A DNA stretch of 64,000 nucleotides from Diploscapter coronatus (Eukaryota; Nematoda; Chromadorea; Rhabditida; Rhabditidae): contig OZ038422.1 in assembly GCA_964036155.1 (NCBI GenBank), forward strand, positions 60,287,201-60,351,200. The letters run 5' to 3'. Shown in pieces: positions 26,040 to 39,100 of the stretch. The notes under the pieces are model-generated. The model made no database searches and was not told where the DNA came from. It saw only the letters and a program-made list of their open reading frames with translations. The position numbers and the translations under genes were made by a program. Position 1 is the stretch's first letter. Every line of letters begins with the position of its first letter.

Positions 26040-26220
26040 TCAACTCATTCTGAACCTTTATTCTCTCTAAAATCCTATACTATTTTTGAATCTTTTCTTC
26101 TCTAAAAACCCTAAGCCACTTTTCCTTTTTCGACATTTCCAAACTTCCCATACTATTTCCAGCATCATTTTACTAACCTCCAAGAATTTTTTGCCCCTTC
26201 AACATTAAGCCCTTAACTCC
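26040..26220 (-). repeat. Polypyrimidine block (opposite orientation of the GAAATAG family)
   Basis: The plus strand is pyrimidine-rich and carries CCTATACTATTTTTG and CCCATACTATTTCC, which are the reverse complement of the GGAAATAGTATGG motif found in the purine blocks. It thus looks like the same element inverted. Confidence 0.45.
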
Positions 26221-28622
26221 ATTCTCTGGGATTACAATTCATTAGGAAAAAAGTCGACTACTTTTGAGTTTTGCGGGGAAATTTTCTCGAAAGTACAAAA
26301 TTGGAGATAAAAGTATCAAGGGAAAATTTTAAAGAAATTGTACTATGCTTCAAGGTTTCGATAAGTTGAAAATGGTAAATTAATCATATAAAAAGTCGTT
26401 GAAAATCGATAATCGAAAAATTTCAAGTTAGAAGATTTCATGAGTTTGAAGAATTGACATTTCAAGATATCGATCAGTAAAAAGTCGAAATTAATTGAGC
26501 ACGATAAACTGGCCGATCAGTGAAGGAAATTAAGATATCCAAGTTCAAATAAAAATAGAAATTTTATATTTCAGAATTTTCCTAAATAAAATTTCGAATG
26601 AGCTTGACTATTGTGATAATAAGTACATTATAACATAGGAAGAAATCTTAATGTTTACCCAAAACTGGAGAAAGGTAAACTCTTTCTGATTGGGGTGAAA
26701 TTCTTAATCTCACTTTCATTCAATCGAAAAACCCAAAGTGTTGGGGAGAAAATACCAGGTCATTGAAGAAAATCAATGTTAGTCTAAAGGAAAGTCCTTT
26801 TCAAATCAACGAAAAAAACTTGTGAATGAACGGAGTCAGTTTTGATAACATTTACGAGAAACGATAAAAAAAATACCGTTCTATTTCTCTCCGTGTTTAA
26901 GATATCAAAACAAAACCGTCTGGTCTATTTTTGAGCTTATTCACAAAGAATTTTTCGTATCTTATCAGATGAAAACAAATTTGTAGACCTTCACGAAAGA
27001 AGTGTGTAATGCTGCGATGGAAATCAAGCAAAAAATTTAATTTCGCAAAATCCGAACTCTAGGCCGAAAATACTTTCGGAAAGGCGGACGCTTTTACCCC
27101 TAGGGCCATCTACTATCTGACCATTCGGGGACATCGAAATTCAATCTGCCTAATTAGCAAAGACGCATATGTCGAAAGAAAATAGCATCATTTTACAGGA
27201 GAGAGCAGAGAAAAAGAAATAGATTTTGTGAGATTAGAGACATTAGAGAAGCAGGGTAAATATTCATAAAAAGTAGAGAATTTCGGAGAAAGTAATAGCA
27301 CTAGGGAAAATTTGAAGAAAAATTGCAAAAAATTTGAAAATAGAAGTTTTCAAGAAAATAAATAATCTGTCAGAAAAAAAATATTAAGCTTTAGAAAATT
27401 TCCAGAAAGTAGAAAAATATTGCGCTATTAAAATTTTCCGTTCATAACCAAATTGCTGCTTTTTTCATTTTGTCATCCGCAAAAATAATATACGCGATTC
27501 GTTTAGACGAATTATTGCACTCCAAAATGAATATTGCATGGAAAATGTGAGGGAGGGCAGAATACTAAAACGGGTACAAATTTGGATATTTTGCTGGGCT
27601 TATGAGGGAATAAATTATTTCAGGCTGTTTTCAAAGACAATGTTTTAGCATAAGCTCAAAATTTAGAGAAAAAAAATAGCATGGAAAACCAGGCTCATAT
27701 TTGAGCTAGATATATAAAATTCTAGATCGAATATTGTTTTATAGAACAAAAAGTTAGATCTAGAGCATAGAATTTTCAGGAACATGAGAATACATTTGAA
27801 TCATATGGAAAAGCGTACGAAATACGAAAATCCAAATTCGACTCATCTTTTCGAATGATGCGAAAGATTGAATGAGAAAATATCACACACACACAACAAT
27901 GGTATGAGGAAAAATGTAAATATAATTGAATTTTCGCACTTTCTCTTTCTTTGGTTTACGATATATCTAATCTGGTTAAAATAATCTATCCATCTCTCAT
28001 CGTAATAATATTCGAACGCTATATATCGCGTGTGTGAGCACGTAGAGAAGCTGACATAGTAAATTTGAGAAGAGAATCTGTGAAATTGAGAGAATTCAGA
28101 GAAGAAACAGTAGGAAGTGGTATAGAAAATGTTAGAGAGAGCAGAGAAAAAAATCAAACATCTCTCGCGCGAACGTCAATTCTGTACATAAGAATGTGTG
28201 TATGACCAGCGGTTACTATGTCTCTCTCTTTCTTTTCGATCTCTCGATTTACAAAAGTCTCTAACTCTTTAGATTCATAAGAACGAGATCATTTTTAGGT
28301 TTAGTAAAATATTATACTGGAAAATTGGAGCAATTATCCGTAGTTCAAAATATCTAATTTCAGTTACTTGAAACATCCAGTGATTTTAGGAAAGTTTTGA
28401 AATTTGATTACTTTGATTATTAGACACTCCAATACAGTGATTAGCCTTCAACAAATCCTATCGTATTTTAAGAAATTTTGAAACCTATCCAAAAAAAATT
28501 ACAAAATTCATGACTTCAAACAATGTCCAAAAGTACTACGAAAATCGATATATTCAAAAATGCGATGAAACAGACCCCGCCCCTTTTTCCTCTTCCCGAA
28601 TGAGATGAAATATCAAAGGAGC

Positions 28623-28638
28623 GAAGTGTGGACACTTC
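28623..28638. repeat. Perfect 7-bp inverted repeat GAAGTGT-GG-ACACTTC
   Basis: Short palindromic site followed a few bases later by ATGCAAAT, an octamer-like POU site. It could be a dimeric factor site. No other support. Confidence 0.3.
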
Positions 28639-29569
28639 ATGCAAATGTCTGAACATGAGTCATGAGAGAGAGCATAGAAAATGCAGAAAGAAAAAGAAAT
28701 AGGAAACTAGAGAGCATTAAGAAAAGAGGAGGTTAGAGAGTCAGGGAAAGAAAAACGAAAACCATTTACTGAACGATTTCTTTCTACGGAGATTTTCTTT
28801 CGGATTTTCGCATATTAGAAAATTGATTATTTTAGAATGAACAGGAGGTGGGTTATCTTTCAAAATGACTATAATAAGACGATATGATTTTAGAAACAGA
28901 TAAATTCCTTTCTGAATTAAAAGTTCAACGTAACAATTGACTTTCAGAAAGATCAATTACTTTATCATATTTGAAATTTATTCCAAATATTTCAAAAACT
29001 TTCGGAAAATCTTATCTTCCGAAAACAGTAAAGTTGCTTTTTATGTAAATGATTCCGTTTCGTGCAAAAAACGAAAGGATTTCTCTGACAGTTTCCGCGA
29101 AAAACTCGCTTTTCCCCTTTACGGCTAAGAAAAACATTTGTGTGTAGATGTTCGTTCGGAGAAAAGGAACACAAACACACTTTGTGCGTGGGGTGTTGAT
29201 TGCTATGCTAATGAGATTTATGGTCAGTTTCTAGTTATATGATAAGAGATGGAAGGAGAAAAACGGTTGGAATGTAAATTGAAAAAAAAAACCATTTTTG
29301 CAAAATAGGTAACTCTGACAGGTGTCATAGGCAGAATTATTAAAGCTAATTTAGGTAAACTTGGAAATTTGTGATTTGTCAATTACAGGAGAGAAACTTT
29401 ACTGAATTAAGGAGAATTTTGAAACATGCTGAAAATTTTCACATCGGAAGTAAGTTATGACAAACTAAATAATTAGCATAAGTGGGTCTTCATCTTATAA
29501 ACCATATTCCAAGTTTTGCCATATTATATTGGAAGAGACCTTTTATGAGAAACGTGCTTGAAGCCTACT

Positions 29570-30000
29570 TAATGAAAGAAAGAAAGAATAATAAAGAAAT
29601 GGGAAATAGTATTCAAAGTCAAGAGGATCAAAGAGAAAAGAAAAAGGAAGAAAGGAAAATAGTGCGGGGAAGTTGGAGGGAAAAAGGGAAAATATTCTCC
29701 CGCGCTCAGTTTCAAATGTCATCGCTTTCTCATATATGAGAGCGCGACGATAAAGATAAATAAAAGATACAAAGGCATTGGGGGAAATAGTATTGAAAAT
29801 GAAGAGGGACACAGAGAGGCAGAAAAAGACAATTGAATAAGAAATGAGAATATCAAAGCAGAAGTTCCATAAGAAGGATAACGAGAAAGGAAGAGGGGAA
29901 AGAGTCAGATAAAATATTTTTAGAAAAAAGTCAGATGATAATGTTCATGAAAAAAGAATGAAGAGCCAGAAAAAATCTAAACATGGGAAGTAAAAATTAG
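29570..30000 (+). repeat. Polypurine block with GAAATAG motifs
   Basis: Plus-strand purine-rich stretch with GGGAAATAGTATTCAAAG and GGGGGAAATAGTATTGAAAA, two near-identical copies about 190 bases apart. It resembles the block at 25430-25900. Confidence 0.5.
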
Positions 30001-33000
30001 GATACGAAGATTTCAGAAAGAAATCTCAAAGTTAGCCGCACCCTCTTTTAAAACATATTCTTATTTCTTTCTTTCCTTTCTCTCCCACACACAAACTTGG
30101 CAAATAATAAAGAATCTTATCTTTGCTTACTTTGACGGTCCGCTTTTGCGCTATCTCTGGCATTATCAGGTTATCGATTTTTATCAGAAAGGAAAATCAA
30201 TAAATCTTAAAATCTCAATTTTTAAGTAGAAATTTTTACGAAAAACGAAAATTAGTCATTTTTCTAACAACTTAAAGGTACCACTATTTTTTTTTTAAAT
30301 AAACAGATAAAAGTTGAAAAAAGTCAAAAGTTTTTTTGGAAGATTCACTGATATTTATCTCGTCAATTTTACTTAGGAGTCGGGCAAAGTTAGGTTTATA
30401 GAAAAAAGAAAAAGGCCAATTTTATAAAATTAAAATTTCGAAAAATATGGAGTGAAGATCACTTCAGAAACTTATTATTTTCAAGAAAAAAAACTTTGAA
30501 GCTAATTTTGCTGAGCTCTATTTGTAAAAGTTGATTGATGTTTGTCTCATCAATTTTATTTGAGAGTCCGGCAAAGTTGACTTTACGAGAACAAAGCAGA
30601 GAAAACGAGTTGGGTCGTGCCGGCGGCAGGACTTTTTTCAAGTAAAAAAGATATCAAACAAGAGGGCTTAATTTTGCAGGGAGGCAAAGTTATCATAGGT
30701 GTTTCAGGATTTTTCTAATTAGTCCAATTCAAAACTTTCCGATACTACTAGAGGTAAACGCATAATTGTGGGATTTTTTCAATGAAAATTGAAAATATAG
30801 GTTTCAAAGAGTCCATATAATTTTAATATATCCAAGCAAACTAATAATATGCATAAATAGTAGATAGTCTTAAAAATAGAAAATCCGAAATAAATCTGTA
30901 TAATTTTTGTTCAGTCATCAAAAATCCCATAAGATTCGAACTCTCAAAACGTCGAAACGAACAACGGATTTCTAGAGAAAGAATGGGGTATTTCCGATTT
31001 TCTGATTCTTTTCTTCTCTCAATTAAATTCACTATTTTCTGATCTTCCATCTTTTCTCTTCCTCAAAATCCAATACTATTTCTCCCAAAGACTGGTCACT
31101 CTGCTAAATGTTCTGTGGTAATCAAATTCACAACTGCAATCATTTTGTGAGGGGAGCATTTAGGCAAAAATGGGAAAAGGAGAAAAAGAGTGAAAGTCAC
31201 AAATTTGGATGCTAGAAAAAGAAACAATGAAAAAGTTATTTTTCTGGGGAATTCAAAAATTTTGATCTTTTCTGAAGAATCCTTAAAAACGTTCACATTT
31301 TTAAGAAGAAGAACTTCAAAAGGTAATGAGATATTAAAAAATTCCAGAAAAGTTGGAAAAATATCATTTACGAAATTTTTCGAGTAAAATATTTCAAAAT
31401 CGTATAAAACTTGAGCAGAAAATAAAAACATTTCGTATCCGGAGGTAGAACTGGGTTGGTGTGATCTGGCGAGTAAAATAGATAGTAAAATGAAGGCGCG
31501 AAATAGTCTTACAATCCTAGAGACGCAGGAAAATATAGGACGATAAAAAATGAGGAACATTGCTAGCCATCTGGTCAACGTTCTGCCTCTTTTCACTCTC
31601 TCAAATCACCCTACTCTTTGTTGTTTCTCTCTTATCTCATAAAATCTTCCACTATTTCCTCTTCCTGTCCGCTCTAATCATTTCAGATTACGCAATTTCT
31701 ATGGGTTTGTGGGTGTTCAAAAATTAGCCAAGGAGGCGGAGCAATAAAATTTTTATTTTTGAAGAAAAATCAAGTATAATTTTACAAAAATTCAAGATAA
31801 CAGTGGGCGGGGCTAAAAATTCTCAAAAATACAGATATTCCGCATGATTTTCTAAAGAATGCAAAATATTCTCATTACTAGTGATTTCTATATTAGGTAA
31901 TCGATAATCCTGCCCTAATCCCTCTTCGCCTCTCTTCGCATTCTCTCGCAGTACACACTTATCCGAAAAGAGACATTACTTATCCAGTCCTTATGAGGCG
32001 AAAGGCGAGATATGAGGAATCAATCAATACCACTCATAATATAAGCGACAAATTCGTATACAGAAAATACTAGATAGTAAAAAGAAATTTTCCAAGTGAT
32101 TTTTAGAAATGAAAAAATCTAGAATATTGCCCTACTAGTAAAATGTTTCAGTTTCAATATCTAAAAATAATAGTTTAGCGAATGGCACTGGAAAAGTTCG
32201 ATTACGTGAATAAATTGAAATTTTTCTAAAATCTAGGTATCCTCAAAATCAATCGATATCCCCTCAAAATATCCAGATATCCAGTCTTTTCTTGTAAGGA
32301 CAGACAAGTCCTTTCACGTATCCTTTACCTATTCAGTAAGGAACAGCAGTGCATCGGGGAATGGGTTAAGAGTGACAGCAGGTGGTCGAGTTTGAATGGG
32401 ATGAATGGTCCAGTGGCAACATGTCCGACTTATTTGCTTTTGGCAAAAAACGTGTCATGTCAGGAGAAAAAGGGTCTATAAAAGTTTGGCGATTTTTGTA
32501 GGTTTCAAGAGACTCATAAATAATGGGGCAAGTGACAAACTTATTGGACTATTGAATGTGCTCCCTGAAAACTCGAAATCCAAATATGGTTCTACCAAGG
32601 ATTACCATTTTGGGTACCCAACTCAAACCATGGTACCATTGTCGGTGAACATTACCATTTCGTGCTTTTACCAGAAATTTGTCAGTTATACTTTCCCGCC
32701 CCCCTCATCTACATAAAGTGTGTGCGGCAAGAATATCGTATTTCAAAAGAGTAAAGAAAATTCGAGACATTATTCAAAAATAAGAGGGTCAAAGAAGCAG
32801 AAAGTGGACATAGCATTACATTTGATAGTCAGCAAGAAACGAAGAAGGAAAAATAGTCTAATTTTAAGAGTGAGAAAGAGTAAAAGAAGCGAGTGGTCAG
32901 TTTTCATCGGGCAATTCCTTTGCCGACTGGGATAATATGCGCAAAGATGAGAAAATCTAGAGTATATAGGAAAAGACGAGAGAGAAAGATGCAGAGAAAA

Positions 33001-34649
33001 TTAATAGAGGGAAAGAAAAACAAGTGACCTCTGGAAATGCCTATGCATCACACACGAAATTGGCTAGCATTTGTGGTACTGGCCATATAAGGAATGAATT
33101 GGGGGAAAACGGTCAGAGGAAAATCGTGATTTTAGAGGTATCGTCAAAATTCGATTCCAATAGTAAAGTTTTTGGCCAGAATTAACTAAAATCAAAATCT
33201 CGAAACTTATTCTCGGTATTAGATTTCAACAATTTTGAAGCGCTTAACTATCAGATTGGAAACTCGCATCACCTCGTCATAAAAATTTTGGATTAAAAAT
33301 GCATGATTATGACAAATTTTCCTCAAAACTAAATTAACTTAAGCAAGCCTGTTCCTACTTTTTCCCTCCCTTTAGCTCAAGTTTTAGCCAGCTGTCAATT
33401 TGAAACTCGCAATTTCTTGTGTTACAAGCCTAGTGGTCAGTTTGTTAGAAAACGAGATACGTATCAGAAAGAAATGAGATGAGACGAAGAAAACTAATGA
33501 GAAATGGCGATAAATGAATTAACGCCTGGAAATACTACGTAAAAGATGATACAGAAAAGAAGCCATAGGAGAAAAATTAGAATATTAGAAATTTCTCAAC
33601 TTGTTCGAGAGTTTCTGAACCGAGAAAACGAAAATTAAGCCTACAGAGAGTTCGAATATTCAAGGTTTTCCAAAGGAATGCGTGAAAAATTTCCAAATTT
33701 CTGTGGAAAATGGTGATTTTGAAAGTTGCCTGACTTTTTCTTCGATAGAATATTCACAAATGAGAGGTCCAAAGAGTCAAGAAAGAAAGCCAACATGCTT
33801 TCGAGCTTTCTTTAGCCAAGACTCTTTACACCTTTTCCATTTCGTTTCTTTCTCTTGCTACTCCTCGTTTCTCGTTATCTCTCGAAGCTTCACAAACAAG
33901 GTGTGAGTCCTGTGAAAAGAAGCCTACTTTTTGCGACTCGAAAGTTTCCCCCCATCCCCTTTTCAAACGCCAATATCTTGATAGCGAAAACTCGAAACTT
34001 CAAGTTTGGCTAAAATCAAAATTTAAAAAATTCTGATAAGTGCAAAGCTGAAATAGTACGATTGAAAAGGTAAAAGTTTGAAATTTTTATCTCATTCAGA
34101 AATTCTGAGAAGTCCAAAATCGGGATATTACTTTTTGAAAATTCGGAAATTTCTGATGACAAAGAACCTCTCGGAAATGAGATTAAACAGGGGAAAAGCG
34201 CGCGAAGAATTTAAGCCTCGTAGTAAAATCCTGGAAGAATGACTTGTCAAGGGCGTAAAATTTTATGGAGAAATCTTGATTTTGCAGGGAAAAAATCATG
34301 TCTAATTTGAAAAGTGGAAAAATAGGCATCAAGGATTTGCTAAAAGGAGTAACTATGAAAATTTAGTAAAGTTTTATCGAGTAGTTCAAATTAAGAAAAT
34401 TATCCATCATACATTTAGAAAACTTTCAGAAATTTTATAAAATGAGAATCTCATAAAGAGAATAATGAATCCAGATCATATCTTGAAAAAAAAAAGTTTA
34501 AATCCCGGACTTCCAAAAAAGCCAATTATTACATTTCCCACTTCGGGACTTTCAATTTGAAACTTTTGTCAAAGCGGAAGGAAAAACGTCTGATATACTG
34601 AGCAGCGATGCATGGAAATGACACATATATGAGAGCGTGCGGCCTCTTA

Positions 34650-34960
34650 CCCAAAAATAAAGAGTCCGGAAAGAGCGCTCCGAACTTGGAGGGTCAAAGA
34701 AGCGGAACGAGAAATAGCACTATGAATATAGGGGGCAAAAGATAAAAGAAAAGGAAAACAGTATAGAAAAAGAACTAGAAATAGAGAAATAGCACGGAAA
34801 AACGAGCAAAAAGAAAAAGAGCGCGTCCCTTCGGCATAGAGCAAAGAAAGGGGAAATATAAGGGCCTCGCTCAGAGTGACCAGGAAGAGGCAAGGGGCGG
34901 GGCTTAGAGATCGCAAGAGAATATGGAAAATGGAAAGAGCGAAAAAGAAAACGAATATCT
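34650..34960 (+). repeat. Polypurine block with GAAATAGCAC motifs
   Basis: Plus-strand purine-rich stretch with GAGAAATAGCACTATG and AGAGAAATAGCACGGAAA about 75 bases apart, then a GGGGCGGGGCTTAG motif at 34893. Same family as the other blocks. Confidence 0.5.
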
Positions 34961-34965
34961 CGTCA

Positions 34966-34988
34966 AGAACGCGTGAAATGCGCGTTCT
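34966..34988. repeat. Perfect 8-bp inverted repeat AGAACGCG / CGCGTTCT
   Basis: The arms are separated by the 7-base loop TGAAATG. The GC-rich arms stand out from the AT-rich surroundings. Function unknown; it may be a small hairpin or a dimeric protein site. Confidence 0.4.
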
Positions 34989-36049
34989 GATAAGCGTGAA
35001 TTCATATCGTTTTCCCTTCCCTCCTTCTCCCTCTCTTCAAATTCAGTTATCTCTAATCGCAGTGATTTGATTATGATAAATATTTGGGACAGGCTTGCAA
35101 GCGAAGATTTGGGAAAATTTGAAACTCCCATAGCGTTTCGCTTTCGGATTTTAGAAATTTAAAAATGGTGGGAATTTGCATGGAATTTTAATAAAATTAG
35201 AAAATCTGAAGAAAAAAAAATAGAATTCTCTACAATTTCCATGATAAATTATGAGGAAAATCTCTAATTTTTTATTATTAAATTTAAAGAAAAAAATAAA
35301 TTTAGGAAAATCATAAAAATTCTCAAAAAATATCCTAATTTTGTTGATCTCACGAAATTTGTCAAGACGATGAGAAAAAGTTTCATGGTTCCATTCCCAA
35401 CCACATTTTACACTCACACATCTTCGTATGCGAATTGGAATTGAATTGTTTGTTAGATAGTGAAGAAATAAAATGGAAAGAAAGGACTGGCAAAAACGCC
35501 TAAAATGCTCGAAAAGAAGTAGATAAAAAGAAACAAAACATGGTAAATAGTACGGAATATTTAGAGAACAAAAGATAAAGACGCTGAAAATAGTAATAGC
35601 AAATTTAGAGACGAAGAGAAAAATACCAGATCTTCAAGTGTCACCCCGTTTTCCTCGTTTTCAGCGTTATGAGTCATTTTGGAGCGAGGAAGCACATTCG
35701 TTTTGATTATCGTTCAGAAAAAATGAAAAAAAAGAACTTGGAAAATGATTTGTACATATATCAGATCGTAAAAGAAACACCCACGAAAATGATAATGATT
35801 GAGAAATACCATTGATTAGTGATAAGAAATAGATCGAGAAAACGAATTCTATATTCAAAATCCTAAAATTCATGATGAAGTCCAGCTTTTTCTACTAATA
35901 AAATTTGATAATTGATAACATTTATTATACTGAAATTCTGAAACCTATCTAATTTTCCCGATTTTTAACCTACTCGAAGAAAAATTCAAAATGTCGAATG
36001 TTCGAAAGATCCATGTCTTCTTACCACTAACCCTTTGGCCATTCATTAA

Positions 36050-36190
36050 CTTAGCATTGGAAGACTTTTCTGTTTCTTTTTCTCTCCTTATTTTGCGTTC
36101 TATTTCCCTAACTCTTTGATTCTCCGTACTATTTCTCAATTTTCTCTATCATCTTCCCTCTCAAATCTTCCCACTATTTCTCAGCTCCCT
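36050..36190 (-). repeat. Polypyrimidine block with ACTATTTCTC motifs
   Basis: The plus strand contains CCGTACTATTTCTCAATTT and CCCACTATTTCTCAGC about 45 bases apart inside CT-rich DNA. This is the reverse complement of the GAGAAATAGT motif of the purine blocks. A further copy of the same kind lies at 40560-40740. Confidence 0.5.
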
Positions 36191-39100
36191 CAGGACATGC
36201 CATAATCTATGATGTATCTATTCCGTCGAGTCAGATATGAGTGGAAATCCATCTCACTTTGCCTCAAATTTGTCAATGACCCACGTTGATGCGCGCAGGG
36301 CGAATTTTGATTCAGAAGGGTAGAGATTATCCCAGCTTGTTTCCAAAATTGCAGATTCTATGCTTCAACATATGGTTCGAAATTACAAATTTCCGAATTT
36401 TAAAATTGTAATATATAAAACGCATATAATAAAGGTAAGGAGAAAATCGAAGTTTATAAATATTTTCTGAAACGTATCAAATCCAATTCTAAAATTCCTA
36501 TCCTAAGTTCGTTTTTTTTGTTTAATTTTGTCAAGATTGTCTAAAATTTATATGCAAAAGTTCAAGTATTCAAATTTAGCCCCCTCGAAAATTTCCATTC
36601 AATGGGCCTCTTCATTTGCGTAATTTCATTATCTCCTCTCTCGGGGATTCAAAACGTAAAACTTCACTTTAAGAATAGACCTTTCTCCGTCGGCATTTAT
36701 GCCTTCAATAGGAAAAGAGTTCAAAATGCAAATTAGATTGGCCAGAGACGCAGAAAAGTGTTCTTTTCTTCTTTCTCTCTGAAAATTCTATGATTTTGAC
36801 CACTCTCTCGTCACTCTGCCCAACCACAAAACTTAGCAACCCTCGCTTTTCCGTGAAAACACTATTCGCGACCACTCGAAAATTGAAAAGAGTTCCGAAA
36901 TTTTAGGGAAAACGGATTTTACGAAAAATTCGGGATTTTTGAAGAGATGCGAATTTTTACAGAAAGAAGCAATTTTAAAAATCGAGCAAATTATATTTTT
37001 TCATTGAAGAATGTCCGAAAATTTTTGTAGAAAAAAATAAAAATTTAGATTATTTTTCACGGATAAAAAGTATGCCGGGAAATTGCAAAATAATCAATAT
37101 TTTGGCGCCGCCCACTTATATCTTTGATATTAACATAATGGGGTCAGCGAGGTTTTAGGCAAACGTTAATGCCTTAACGATATTTTGGCAGCGAAAGACG
37201 TTTGATAAGGAAACAATCGTTTAGAGGTTAGAAAATAGCGTGGACAAGACCGACAGAAAAAATGAATAGAATTAGGATTAATTGTCGGAAAATCCACGAT
37301 TATCAAACTCTTGACGTCTTTTTAATCGATAAATTATTTGTTCGAACCTATATAAAGCATCTTTTCAATGAAAATGCAATTTTACCATACAAAATAACGG
37401 ATTTTTAAACCCATTCAAAAATCAAAAGATAACGTTTCTAAGCAATAAATAAACTATTATTTAGAGTTTATGTAAGGTAGCGTTTTCAATGCCAAAATAA
37501 TTCTACCAACAAATATAATAAAACTACAACTTATTTTTAAAAAATCAAGGAGCAAAGTTTTTCCTGCATCCGAAAAAAATCTCCTCAAGTCAGAATTTTT
37601 AATTCTTCTCGAATAATTAAGATGGAGGATTGATAAATAATGCACAAATTGTTTGGAATTTTCGCTCATAAAATGCCTTTTTAAGGAAAATATGAGGAAA
37701 TGCCCACAGGCACCGGGTGGCACATAAACAATTCCAAATATGGTCTCTGAGAAATCGGAAGAGTAAAAAGGACCTATTCAATTGAAGGGATCATCGTTTA
37801 TGGTCATCTTTTGGTAAAAAATCTTGAGAAAATGATGATAGAAGCTAGAGTTCCCAAACTCTGCCCTTGCAAAATTGCATTTTTGGTAGAAGCGTGATAA
37901 TTAGAAACCAAAAAAATTGAGAAGGAAGATACCCTTCAAACCCAAAATGCTATAAAATACCTAATTTAGATCGACGACAAACTTGATAAAACGGTTCTGT
38001 GCCAAAAACCAAGTCATAATTTTTGCGTCCACGCAGTTTCAAGTTTGCCAAAATGTGTTAATCTCAAGCAACAGATTTTTGCGATTCTTTCGGCTGGGAA
38101 AATTCTGAAGTGAATTCTTTCTTCACAATAACTTTATTTATAAACCCTCTCGATCTTTCCTCCAAAAAAATGGTTCTTCCCGCCTTAACCTAAATTCTTA
38201 TAAGGTAGATCTTCTTCAAAACTTAGATTCAAATATCAATTTAGCATAGCCACTTCCCAAAAGAAAGTTAGAAGCAAAAAATCTCCCAAGTTTCTCTTCT
38301 TAATCCATGAAAATCCGTAAAAAGTGACCTCTGTCAAAATGTGTCCATAAATGGGAGTGCATATGTCAAAATGTGCCTTTCTTTTGGCTTCTTTTGTTCG
38401 GTTACAAATCTGCTCTACGGGGAATTGAGTCTCAATTACGTATGCGCGTATTTCGCGCCCTGTTGCCAACATTTTACTTTTCCCCTTTCTCTCTAACCTC
38501 TCAAATTCAGGAACTATTTCATCTTATCTTTTTCTTCAATTTTTCTATTTCTCAGTTTTCAAAAGATGAGTTACAAACTGTTGAAAGAAGATAAAATAAC
38601 TGACTTGTTTAGGCTTCAAAAATTAGTAATAACCAAGCTTCGGAAAGATTTTTAATATTTTCATAGAAAATCTAGTAAAAATTAACTAAGTTTCTAAATT
38701 TTCATAAAACTATATTTTAACAAAAGCACTAGTTGGAAATATGCTAGCAGATCTTTAAATAAAATTCTATAAAATAAGGAAAGATTATGGTAATTCATTA
38801 GAATAGTATTTCTTCCTATTTTCGATTGCCGAAATGAATAGATTATCTTCAAGGATGAAAGCAATGAAGAGAATAAAGAAATGAAGGGGAAGAGTCAAAT
38901 AAAAGAAAAAGAAACTAGGGATGTCAACGAAGGGCGGCGCCCGTTTTCCTATGAAAAAATTTCAATCTACATCTTTTTACACTCTCCAATTCATATACTC
39001 AGAATCTTTTCTCTACCTTAGAATCTCTCAAATCCCCGTACCCTTTATTAACTTTCTAATATCACAATATTATAATTCTTCTCCCCACCCTCTAGCTTTA

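Noticed and set aside
31096..31596. 166-codon minus-strand open frame in the intergenic gap
   Set aside because: Composition (F, L, S, I, K) follows the AT-rich DNA. It has no domain and no exon structure with neighbours, and it overlaps a polypyrimidine block.
32405..32716. 103-codon plus-strand open frame
   Set aside because: No recognisable domain or splice context; surrounding DNA is like the rest of the gap.
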